DNA of 64,000 bases from Sabellastarte sp. h YS-2021. Its lineage: Eukaryota > Annelida > Polychaeta > Sabellida > Sabellidae. Every line of letters begins with the position of its first letter. Position 1 is the first letter of the stretch. The translations under genes were made by a program, and so were the position numbers. Of this stretch, positions 53,601 to 56,232 are shown one piece after another. The stretch covers positions 160,007,609-160,071,608 of the forward strand of contig OZ024929.1 of the NCBI GenBank assembly GCA_964017235.1, written 5' to 3'. Under the pieces are notes generated by a model. It saw nothing but the letters and a program-made list of their open reading frames with translations, was not told the origin of the DNA and searched no databases.

Positions 53601-55793
53601 ATTGGATAGGAAGTATTAACACAATAAAATTGCAAATTTAATAAGTAATATAATTAAATTTTTATAAGTTAATACCCTATCCAATGGAAACACAAGACCC
53701 TCCCACCGACCCCGCTATCAGCTTACTAGGGGTCTAATAGGTTTAGACAACGAAAAAGATGCTATGACGTCATGTTGTCTAGACAGGAAGTAAATACCAT
53801 GCGCCACCTAGCGAATGCACAGTACTGGAACCGGCCAGCCGGTGGAAACACAGGACGTCTTTTTCTGGCGTTTGGCGGGCCGGTCTGCGCCGACCGGATT
53901 AGCAATTGTCAATTGGATAGGGTATTAACTTATAAAATTTTAATTTACTTATTAAATTTGCTTCTATCTCCTTAACCATGCGAGATAGATTTCGTTGAAA
54001 TTTTCGACCACCAGGGTATCTGAGAAATGTACTCTTGGCAATTTTCAAAAAATTTTCCCCTCCCCAAAAATGGCGGCCATTTTGAATTTTTGCCAAAAAT
54101 GGCAAAACACAAATTTGCTTCTATCTCCTTAACCGTGCGAGATAGAGCGATTTCATCGAAATTTGCGACCCACAGGGTATCTAAGCAATGTACTCTTGGC
54201 AATTTTCAAAAAAAATTTCCCTCCCCAAAATTGGCGGCCATTTTGAATTTTCGGATTTTTGCAAAAAACTGAAACACAAATTTGCTTCTGTCTCCTTAAC
54301 CGTGCGAGATAGAGCGATTTTGTTGAAATTTTCGACCCACAGTGTAGCTCACAACTGTACACTTGGCAATTTTCAAAAAAATTTCCCTCCCCAAAATTGG
54401 CGGCCATTTTGAATTTTCGGATTTTTGCAAAAAACTGAAACACAAATTTGCTTCTATCTCCTTAACCGTGCGAGATAGAGCGATTTTGTCTAAATTTTCG
54501 ACCCACAGTGTAGCTCACAACTGTACACTTGGCAATTTTCAAAAAATTTTCCTCTCCGAAAAATTGGCGGCCATTTTGAATTTTCGAATTTTTGCCAAAA
54601 ATGGCAAAACACAAATTTGCTTCTATCTCCTTAACCGTGTGAGATAGAGCGGTTTCGTTGAAATGTTCGACCCACAGGTATCTGAGAAATGTACTCTTGG
54701 CAATTTTCAAAAAAAATTTCCCCTCCCCAAAAATGGCGGCCATTTTGAATTTTCGAAGTTTTGCCAAAAATGGCAAAACACAAATTTGCTTCTATCTCCT
54801 TAACTGTGCGAGATAGAGGGATTTCGTCGAAATTTTCGACCCACAGGGTATCTGAGCAATGTAGTCTTAGCAATTTTCAAAAACTTTTCCCCTCCCCAAA
54901 AATGGCGGCCATTTTGTATTTTCGAATTTTTGCCAAGTTCGAAAAACACTAATTTGCTTCTATATCTTTAATCGTGTGAGATAGAGCGACTCACAGGGTA
55001 TCTGAGCAGTGTACTCTTGGCAATTTTCAAAAAATTTTCCTCTTCCCACATATGACGGCCATTTTGAATTTTTGTCAAAAATGGAAAATCACAAATTTGC
55101 TTATCTCCTTAACCGTGTGCGATACAGCGATTTCGTTGAAATTTTCGACCCACAGGGTATCTAAGCAATGTACTCTTGGCAATTTTCAAAAAAAATTTCT
55201 TCTTCCCAAAAATGGTGGCCATTTTGAATTTTTGAATTTTTGCCAAAAATTGAAAAACAGAAATTTGCTTCTATCTCCTTCTATTGAAATTTTCGACCCA
55301 ACCAGTGCAAAAAGGCATGAAGCCGAAATAATTTACATGTATACTAATAAATATTTAAGCATCATTGATATATTTTACAAATGAAACAGGGTCTTGTAAG
55401 ACTACTGTACAATTTTGGCAAAAGGTTCATGGGGTGGACATTACACATGATAATGTGTGTTCTTCTATGCTATCCTGTTTCTATTCATATGTCGCAGCTA
55501 CTATCAACAGGGCGTCCTATTTCTAGGTTTCTCTTTCTAATTGACAGTGCTCTGAAAGTATCCTGAACTTTGTACTGATAGAGTACTTCTATATCTTATG
55601 GTGTTAGAAATATTTCCCTAGGCTGTGGGGTACGGGCATCTCTGATGCTATTTTTTTAACTTTAGGGAAGTCAGGATGAAGTATGAATGTCCAATTTTTT
55701 GTTTGATATGACAGGCATCATTGATTGGGCTGATGGAGAAACATGGCTTGCTTGAAGATAACACCTGTTTCACTGAATTTGGGGCTGGTAAAG
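24786..55793 (+). CDS. TRMT13: TRMT13 (tRNA 2'-O-methyltransferase), partial gene, four exons
   Basis: Four exons at 24786-24845, 25936-26005, 32735-32841 and 55715-55793 encode about 88 residues that follow the TRM13 family in order: the segment after the N-terminal zinc fingers, a Glu-rich helix, a DH...AQKHIAQQ segment and ASLIGLMEKHGLLED leading into CFTEFGAGK, the SAM-binding motif I. TRM13 proteins 2'-O-methylate nucleotide 4 in the acceptor stem of certain tRNAs. Introns are GT...AG with phases 0, 1 and 0, all mutually consistent. The N-terminal zinc-finger exons and most of the methyltransferase domain are not found here. The introns measure about 1.1, 6.7 and 22.9 kb and are filled with transposons. 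Identification is from family knowledge and was not searched. Confidence 0.82.
25300..25930 (+). mobile_element. Hairpin-type element I, H-family satellite, ending at an exon
   Basis: About three to four tandem units with TTTCCGGACTCTAACT, CAAACTTGACAGGGAGATAG and AGTTGCTTTCGAAATTGGTG, plus short GTCCGTTTGTCC stretches. The 3' end carries GCAATCCGCCTTTTGGGGC and CCCTCTTGTTGTT, which runs straight into the splice acceptor of the next exon. A matching 5' palindrome was not found, so the start is approximate. Confidence 0.55.
25936..26005 (+). CDS. TRMT13: TRMT13 exon b
   Basis: 70 nt, 23 codons plus one base, reading VTLRSAVPEEIEELLLKIR then QIFK. The acceptor is TTGTTGTTGTTTCAG and the donor is CAAAG followed by GTGTGA. 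It ends in phase 1, as the next exon requires. Confidence 0.8.
26006..26380. other. Intronic sequence, nothing recognised
   Basis: AT-rich intron sequence without repeats or ORFs that I recognise. Confidence 0.5.
26393..26624 (+). mobile_element. tRNA-derived SINE with target-site duplications
   Basis: The head is tRNA-like, with a B box GTTCGATTCC at 26449-26458 and a weak A box near GTGTGGTAATATTCTTG. A tRNA-unrelated body follows, then a tail AAAAACCCCAAATAAGT. It is flanked by the direct repeat AAAATCTTTGTT at 26381-26392 and 26625-26636, the signature of target-primed integration. Confidence 0.85.
26640..26878. other. Intronic sequence, nothing recognised
   Basis: No ORF, RNA or repeat identified. 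Confidence 0.5.
26957..27112 (-). mobile_element. Short insert with a hexamer tail, possibly a SINE
   Basis: About 155 bp of unrelated sequence interrupts the satellite. Read on the minus strand it ends in three or more copies of a TTTAGA-type hexamer, as SINE tails do. No clear pol III boxes or target duplication were recognised. Confidence 0.35.
27112..27830. repeat. Satellite array of element E, TGACCTTGA-rich
   Basis: About five monomers of 130-142 bp with CGGAAACCGTAAGGTGTAGG, TTGATACTTGGTAGGGACAT and TGACCTTGATTTGACCTTG. The same monomer fills 34420-35490. Confidence 0.85.
28043..28407 (+). mobile_element. Poly(A)-tailed insert flanked by 97-bp direct repeats
   Basis: The segment 28043-28139 is repeated at 28311-28407 with no difference that I could see. 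Between them, 28140-28310 is a foreign sequence with AATAAA (about 28268) and a terminal run of about 22 A. This looks like a retroposed transcript end, but 97 bp is very long for a target-site duplication. Confidence 0.65.
28920..31590. repeat. ~155-bp satellite of element G with 310-bp dimers
   Basis: About 17 monomers with TATGTTATTCAGCTACTTTT, GGTCAGCTATAACATAGT and AGCTGAGTAATAGCTACTTT. The words TTTAGAGAATTTCGTATAAA recur near 29278, 29588 and 29898, a 310-bp step, so alternate monomers are the more similar ones. Confidence 0.85.
31600..32390. repeat. Second satellite of element G, about 148 bp
   Basis: About five monomers with AATCATGGGCTGGGAATC, GGTGTGGTCGGATTTGACC, CCTTCAAGGTCAAATGAGG and TTATTATTGGTCC. 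Confidence 0.85.
32735..32841 (+). CDS. TRMT13: TRMT13 exon c
   Basis: 107 nt entering in phase 1 and leaving in phase 0. It reads DHVKEIKKEISFHPVLEE then ESKNPMNGSQAQKHIAQQ. The acceptor is TTGTTTTGCTAG and the donor CAGCAG followed by GTAAAG. It corresponds to the family's segment just before the SAM-binding motif. Confidence 0.82.
32842..33089. other. Intronic sequence, nothing recognised
   Basis: Start of the 22.9-kb intron; no repeat identified. Confidence 0.5.
33090..33270 (-). mobile_element. 5S rRNA-derived retroposon (SINE3-like) or 5S pseudogene
   Basis: The minus strand of 33181-33270 reads like the 3' two thirds of 5S rRNA: GTTAAGCAGCAATGGGCTAT, then GTTAGTACTTGGATGGGTGA, which overlaps the internal control region. 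The 5S part is diverged and joined to unrelated sequence up to about 33090, so it is not a working 5S gene. Confidence 0.65.
33300..33475 (+). repeat. Two tandem ~92-bp units with a palindrome
   Basis: Each unit contains AAGGACATATGT, ATGGGAAAAAG, AAAGGACATATGTCCTTTT (perfect in unit 1, one change in unit 2) and GGAGAGCAAGAGAGGCAAAT. Confidence 0.75.
33476..34253. other. Intronic sequence, nothing recognised
   Basis: No exon-like or repeat structure was recognised up to the head of element D. Confidence 0.5.
34420..35490. repeat. Satellite array of element D, TGACCTTGA-rich
   Basis: About eight monomers like those of element E. Perfect TGACCTTTGACCT words occur at 34729, 35298 and 35443. 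Confidence 0.85.
36178..36370. repeat. Element B satellite, left part
   Basis: One monomer with GATAGAGTGATTTTGTCG and CGACCCACAGGGTGTCTG, ending GCAAAACACAA at the outer DIRS junction. Confidence 0.8.
36371..36560 (+). repeat. Outer DIRS left inverted terminal repeat
   Basis: From GACAATTGCTAATCCGGTCG to ATGACGTCATAGCATC it is the near-exact inverse of 53755-53926. Confidence 0.85.
37081..37231 (+). repeat. Outer DIRS 5' region repeat unit 1
   Basis: About 150 bp starting CAGAGCGCACTGGTCCAGAC and ending GGATGGCCAGTTC. Near-identical to 48735-48884; a third diverged unit follows at 48886. Element C lies between units 1 and 2. Confidence 0.75.
37440..38270. repeat. ~166-bp satellite of element C
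   Basis: About five monomers with TAGCTAAGTGAGTAATAGCT, ATGAGTAAATGGCTTATATC and GTTGTTCAGCTACTTTCTCC. Confidence 0.8.
38390..41150. repeat. ~134-bp satellite of element C
   Basis: About 20 monomers with CTCACCTACTCAAAATGAGT, AAAAGTATTGCAGATAGCC and GAGCTTTCACATGGTGAAG. Confidence 0.85.
41170..41768. repeat. Mixed satellite units of element C before the inner DIRS
   Basis: One G-like unit (41170-41400) and then about three units with AGAGATAGAGCGATTTC and CCATCTTGGATTTT. The last unit is cut at CGATTTT by the inner DIRS and resumes at 48333. Confidence 0.75.
41769..41971 (+). repeat. Inner DIRS left inverted terminal repeat
   Basis: From TGTCCGGCGCCTTGCCGGTC to GCGCATGCGCTCTTCCTC it is the near-exact inverse of 48102-48272. 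The outermost 40 nt are copied in inverse at 47946-47985. A promoter is expected here by analogy with DIRS-1; none was identified by motif. Confidence 0.9.
42084..44297 (+). CDS. DIRS Gag-like protein (ORF1), 737 aa
   Basis: Putative nucleocapsid-type protein of the inner DIRS. The ATG at 42084 is chosen because the frame upstream opens only with a TTG. The N-terminus has a Cys/His cluster, likely zinc-binding: C15, H17, H25, C28, C31, C41, C47, C50. Residues about 80-370 are Ser/Pro/Lys-rich and probably disordered, with many CCGG words in the DNA. Residues about 370-690 form a more ordered conserved region, also seen in the DIRS copy at 55835 (a PxSQEKWYKM-type segment there reads PPSTAKWYKV). 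The last 30 residues are Arg/Gly-rich (SRGRGRGRG), typical of RNA binding. It ends at TGA 44297 and overlaps the next frame. The role is inferred from position and composition. Confidence 0.85.
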   Translation: MASPGDKKGQRRGSCGHVMALFDLHEKCARCREKLIGEDNCVKDKPCKICDGFTPAQKEMLSTPIYKIRRDKKAGLLVSPKEVTVLQPVEGMDNEPTFQSPSDQQAQSSVIPPATPPSSSQQPASFVTSDQLTAIADKWSEQFARMEALLSRGNVFSTPVSSVKPVDTQNLISDNPFLAPATRPTGPVKVPVAVEAPLAATPVDAKDKKKSHKSRKDKHSDKSDTKPSSKSKSSKDVSKPEKRRDRSLSPVSKPKAKAPSSSPLPGASSGPESAHQSGVSKGDRSTHSQEAKKSSGSLFQSVSSTPRAPPEQDTSLDITGAGACAFPQEQYEQVSDDDLDRSASGSGSEDGHFSDVADPPEQTEDMSYRETVRSVRAFMGWHHIPAFETDFSEPDKSNNPWKGKNPRKPTRISVAMPPDDWLCQKLERLNLTVAEGYPSRSQDSAGLRRDQFIKVPKSQEKWYKMHLIKTDGPHRPGRSVFNWRNTEAKVNSHFPRITRASAYPSTGPPSRPIAQESLRRWERAAREDSYIVNHAAGFSRCSTELQEKMSQNISLLSSRLGKGKCSQEVANALNDLRDLMAFHQKVSVAMGTSLQHLADSLFVNMANLILLRRDSYLDFVKPGVKQDTMNLLRNAPLFGYGLFPDAAIMSAEQDIQKFESVAQRPGPGATQHATWKGTQRYKPYDRKDRKQTSSTDQSSQQQSQPWRQFGRNRSRGRGRGRGSNPRFSKGQSFKPYK
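44017..46659 (+). CDS. DIRS reverse transcriptase / RNase H / methylase-like (ORF2)
   Basis: The frame is open from at least 43996; the first ATG is at 44017, 281 nt inside ORF1, so the true start (re-initiation or frameshift) is unknown. Residues are counted from 44017. RT: LVPKPNGKWRP, motif A SLDFSDAYFHIP (D340), LPFGLATAP, catalytic YLDDW at 404-408. RNase H: D570 in TDAS, E602 in LEMKAV, D627 in ATDNTT, D678 in IADKLSR. The tail, residues about 709-790, has VDLFA, NAYAFPP and APGWPNMPWFWDL, which fits the adenine-methylase-like domain known from DIRS elements. All catalytic positions are present. It copies the element RNA, probably to a circular DNA. The last ~180 nt overlap the recombinase domain. 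Confidence 0.92.
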   Translation: MQPSCLRSRISKNLKALLRGPDRVLLSTQLGRVRKDISLTTVRIGNKHLPLTNPLNSKVSHGDSLAEIDPEEGDVAGVLTPVFLKGSPLSHINDNYLGGPTVKLVHQIQLDPQCQDKSVSSNISLDKIQTVNKVPLLPESRRAVYCPVVSPVRSVLSHGHPQKKGVSPGNCLNKIKSVKSVFCVDPCVFAPVVPSVPSAVSEHNVGGRLQEFWQVWQAMGSNPRVVSILKRGYTLPFKQRPVLTRFPVVQSGYANPSKNMHLKEALVSLMRKLVVEKVVVKSSLAFYNRLFLVPKPNGKWRPILDLSRLNLFLSTGTFKMETPETIRLSLKTGEWVTSLDFSDAYFHIPIAPRSRKYLRFFLFHQTFQFTALPFGLATAPLEFTKVVKEVKLMAQARGIRIHQYLDDWLLRAPSPEICLQHTQTLLALCRQLGWVVNMTKSELVPKQVFNFVGYRFDLITGRVLPTQDRWETLQEKLRFMKDHHQCTVRQFMSLIGLLTATEKQVCAGRLHMRPIQWHLKRHWHVPEVLEKVIPLPQSLHPHLDWWLDEANVLKGQPLHPLQHAVQLFTDASNEGWGAHLGDFTARGVWSPLEGRLHINFLEMKAVLLALRQLEQLCKGQIVLVATDNTTVVSYINKQGGMRSGSLCALLWRLLSWCHHRGITLRARHIPGRLNVIADKLSRHNQVIQTEWSLSPQVFSQLCSRWPPPLVDLFATRFNHKLPRFVSPVPDQAAWAVDALSLSWERLNAYAFPPVSLLPQVVLKIRDQGCHRMILIAPGWPNMPWFWDLVDLSVQIPFTLPLTRDLVTQPFNGLVHRSLPNLNLHAWLLEALPSGNTASLKRWQHELRLLRGVQPEPCTSQSGPYLSSGVNRTRWTSGHPL
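44451..47567 (+). CDS. DIRS tyrosine recombinase (ORF3)
   Basis: The frame, the same as ORF1's, is open for 1038 codons and overlaps ORF2 for 2.2 kb. The recognisable recombinase begins only near 46500; the start is unknown (44451 is a TTG). Residues are counted from 44451. Core-binding part: VYKSKWTIFVKWC and QPSTIDGYRTAIADM. Catalytic part: R842 in SGKRRSEIHAW, H975 and R978 in HDVRAF, H1000 in CHWKAHNTF, Y1011 in QFYLKDL. This set matches the R-H-R-H/W-Y pattern. It would integrate the circular DNA copy by strand exchange. Whether the 2-kb upstream part is translated is not known. Confidence 0.88.
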   Translation: MSCCQSCSFCSFTRASAKERSKPRQLSEQNKVCQKCFLCRSLCFCPCCSQCPQCCLRTQCRGQTSGILASLASHGFKSPGSLYPKKGLHFALQTKTGSNQVPSGSKWLCKPIQKHASQRGSCKPHAKVGSRKGGGQVVPGFLQPPVPGSQTKWQMETNLGPKSFESLSQHRNIQDGNSGNNPLILEDGGVGHFAGLQRRLLPHPHSPKIKKVSQVLPVSSNFPVHSPAIRTGHSSPGVYQGGQGSETHGSSEGYQDPPVPRRLVTESPFPGDLPTTYPDPLGPLSAVRMGSKYDQVRVSSQTGLQFCRLPVRPDHRPGSTHSGPVGNPSGEIEVHERPSPVYGSTVHVLDRSPDGHRETSVCRSPSYEAHSVALEETLACPGSPRESYSPPPVAPSSFGLVVGRGQCAERSTPAPSSARRSTIYRRLKRRLGRTLRRLHCKRRLVPPRRPPSYKFSRDESGPSGPTTVRAAVQGSDCSCGNRQYHSGLLHKQTGGYEVRLSLCPPLETPVLVPSQRHNVKGKAHSGSVKCDSRQAFSAQSSDSDRMVSLPSGFQSVVFQVAPTASGLVCDQVQSQIAPICVTGPGSGSLGGRCPELVLGASERLCIPSSLPAPSGSFKDKGSGLSQNDSDCPGLAKHALVLGPGGPIRSDPLHPSSNKGPSDSAFQRASSPEPSESESSCLAPRSSTIRKHGFSEEVAARIEAPQRGSTRAVYKSKWTIFVKWCKSNKVDFGSPSVNQIADFLLYLFKERNLQPSTIDGYRTAIADMVGNDKLNISSDENLTRLLDSFHRDKPKGRRGVPSWNLSLVLHQLTKAPFEPLRKASLKHLTFKTVFLLALGSGKRRSEIHAWLAKNIRHQEDWSKVSLYPSPSFLSKNQLARDGPTSVAPVVIPALAPTLDKSLSGDRSLCPVRALRYYLDRTKDSRQGKELVFVSFKAGFQKDIVPATISSWVKQTVLLCYQLSDQKAQDLHQVRAHDVRAFAASRAFQGGISLDQILSACHWKAHNTFTQFYLKDLAWADSELYHLGPVVAAQQIQDTQ
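47613..47639 (+). repeat. Internal poly(A) tract, 27 A
   Basis: Lies 45 nt after the recombinase stop. It may be a fossil tail or a slippage product. No AATAAA stands just before it. Confidence 0.75.
47805..47825 (+). repeat. Poly(G) tract, 21 G, inner DIRS
   Basis: Preceded by GAGAAAGAAA, 238 nt after the recombinase stop and about 120 nt before the ICR. Confidence 0.8.
47946..48042 (+). repeat. Inner DIRS internal complementary region
   Basis: 47946-47985 is the exact inverse of the left 40 nt (41769-41808). 47981-48042 is the inverse of the right 62 nt (48271-48332) with one mismatch. The halves overlap by AAAAT. In DIRS-1 such a region templates joining of the two ends into a circle. 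Confidence 0.95.
48102..48332 (+). repeat. Inner DIRS right inverted terminal repeat
   Basis: Inverse of the left repeat over about 170 bp. The outermost 60 nt (AT-rich, ACTTATAAAAATTTAATT) are unique to this end and are complemented only in the ICR. Confidence 0.9.
48333..48640. repeat. Element C satellite, right part
   Basis: About two units continuing the array cut at 41768, with CGCCACTTTTGGCGGCCAT and AGCGAATTTTTGACC words. Confidence 0.8.
48735..49120 (+). repeat. Outer DIRS 5' region repeat units 2 and 3
   Basis: Unit 2 (48735-48884) nearly equals 37081-37231. Unit 3 starts ACAGAGCGCACTGGTCCAGG at 48886 and is diverged, with GCAGACCCGGCCTTGTTGTC near its end. Confidence 0.7.
49340..50327 (+). 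pseudogene. Decayed Gag-like region of the outer DIRS with GGTTACAGAG words
   Basis: No long frame remains. From 49361 to 50110 the word GGTTACAGAG or a one-base variant occurs about a dozen times, with GACCGG(C/G) words between. A 27-C run lies at 49630-49656. The end (50190-50327) encodes a basic tail with SKRKGSLQSNKFSSRLARGQ, in the place of the Gag C-terminus. Confidence 0.55.
50551..52190 (+). pseudogene. Broken RT/RNase H/methylase-like region of the outer DIRS
   Basis: Fragments in shifting frames. RT palm 50681-51097 with WVTSVDFKDAYFHIP and YLDDW, both catalytic motifs intact. RNase H 51122-51577 with IFTDASIEGWGAHL and LELKAVFLAL, then a stop. The DKLSR region and methylase-like tail are at 51733-52173, ending in APGWPNMPWFWDL. 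Frame breaks are near 51090, 51575, 51700 and 51942. Similar in order and sequence to the inner ORF2. Confidence 0.8.
52190..53238 (+). pseudogene. Broken tyrosine recombinase of the outer DIRS
   Basis: Recognisable pieces are a QPSTIDGYRSAIADRLGN block at 52400-52470, a GSGKHRSEI-like block near 52665 with the catalytic Arg region altered, the PVRALRYYLDRTSG block near 52880, and HDVRAF near 53040. A 23-C run (52332-52354) replaces codons in the N-terminal part. Multiple frameshifts. Confidence 0.75.
53377..53387 (+). repeat. Poly(G) tract, 11 G, outer DIRS
   Basis: Preceded by AAAAAA and followed by TCGACGGCAG; it lies between recombinase and ICR as in the inner DIRS. Confidence 0.75.
53594..53688 (+). 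repeat. Outer DIRS internal complementary region
   Basis: TTGTCCATTGGATAGGAAGT and the following bases to AATAAAATTG are the inverse of the left end. The second half up to ACCCTATCCAATGGA is the inverse of the right end. The middle holds TGCAAATTT, absent from the present right end. Confidence 0.85.
53753..53957 (+). repeat. Outer DIRS right inverted terminal repeat
   Basis: Inverse of 36379-36560, with AGGACGTCTTTTTCTGGCGT and CGGTCTGCGCCGACCGG. Confidence 0.85.
53958..55290. repeat. Element B satellite, right part
   Basis: About eight monomers near 165 bp, same class as element A, with GAGATAGAGCGATTTC, CGACCCACAG and GGCGGCCATTTTGAATTTT. Multiple 60-110-residue frames on both strands are repeat artefacts. 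Confidence 0.85.
55715..55793 (+). CDS. TRMT13: TRMT13 exon d with SAM-binding motif I
   Basis: 79 nt entering in phase 0 and leaving in phase 1. It reads ASLIGLMEKHGLLEDNTC then FTEFGAGK, and the split codon starts with G. The acceptor is TTGTTTGATATGACAG and the donor AAAG followed by GTATGA. EFGAGK is the glycine-rich SAM-binding loop of the family. Confidence 0.85.
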
Positions 55794-55834
55794 GTATGAT
55801 CTATTGTAGTTGTTTATATTTAAAAAAAACCCTT

Positions 55835-56010
55835 AATTTTATTACGCTACAATAGCTTACCATGTGGGACTGAATGCCGTACTCGGATGGCCGCCAGGCC
55901 CGGCCAACGTCTAAGAAAAACAGATATTTATAGTTGGCTGTAGCCTCAGGTTGTCGTCACATGACACACTCCATTTGTCTTCTCCTTTCTCGTTGGCCGC
56001 CGCCATTTTG
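55835..56010 (+). repeat. DIRS copy 3 left terminal repeat
   Basis: Contains AGCTTACCATGTGGGACTG, CTCGGATGGCCGCCAGGC and CCAACGTCTAAGAAAAAC, as in sister copies. Confidence 0.75.
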
Positions 56011-56232
56011 GAATATCTTGTGAAATTCTCAGCTGTTTATTCTACTTTATCTCAGTTTACCATTATTGTTGGATGTTGTTATTTAGCCATTTTGTTTTTT
56101 AATTGCCATTCTTAGTTTTACCTTATTTTCACTGCAGTTGAATAAGTATAGTTTGCTTTTTTCTGTGTTATGAGTTTTCGTCTCGACAAGGCTTGTTGTC
56201 TTCGGGTTACGCTTTTTCATTGCGTTTTCGAT

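Larger units (their letters stand above)
36371..53957 (+). mobile_element. Outer DIRS retrotransposon, third layer
   Basis: The left end TTTTATTGCGTTAATACTTC follows GCAAAACACAA; the right end TTACTTATTAAA precedes TTTGCTTCTATCTCC, so the satellite monomer resumes in register. Left repeat 36371-36560, internal complementary region 53594-53688, right repeat 53753-53957. The coding region is decayed, and element C splits the 5' part. The terminal repeats differ from those of the inner DIRS (CCTATCCAATGGAC against CTTACCTAGTGGAC), so it is a separate lineage. Confidence 0.8.
35826..55526 (+). mobile_element. Hairpin-headed element B (A family), second layer
   Basis: The head TATGTCCACCAC, loop, GGGGTGGACATA is at 35826-35854. 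The 3' end has GGGGTGGACAT (55431-55441), hairpin ACACATGATAATGTGT and the tail ending CCTATTTCTAG, all as in element A. Its satellite is split by the outer DIRS: 36178-36370 on the left and 53958-55290 on the right. Confidence 0.78.
34254..55656 (+). mobile_element. Hairpin-headed element D, outermost layer of the nest
   Basis: The head is TACCCCACAGCCC paired with GGGCTGTCGGGGTA (34254-34284). A ~137-bp satellite follows (34420-35490), then a unique tail shared with element E. The tail is interrupted at about 35825 by element B and resumes at about 55527. The end has GGCTGTGGGGTA (55621-55632, exact inverse of the head), hairpin GCATCTCTGATGC (55636-55648) and a T run. It stops 58 bp before TRMT13 exon d. 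Confidence 0.78.
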
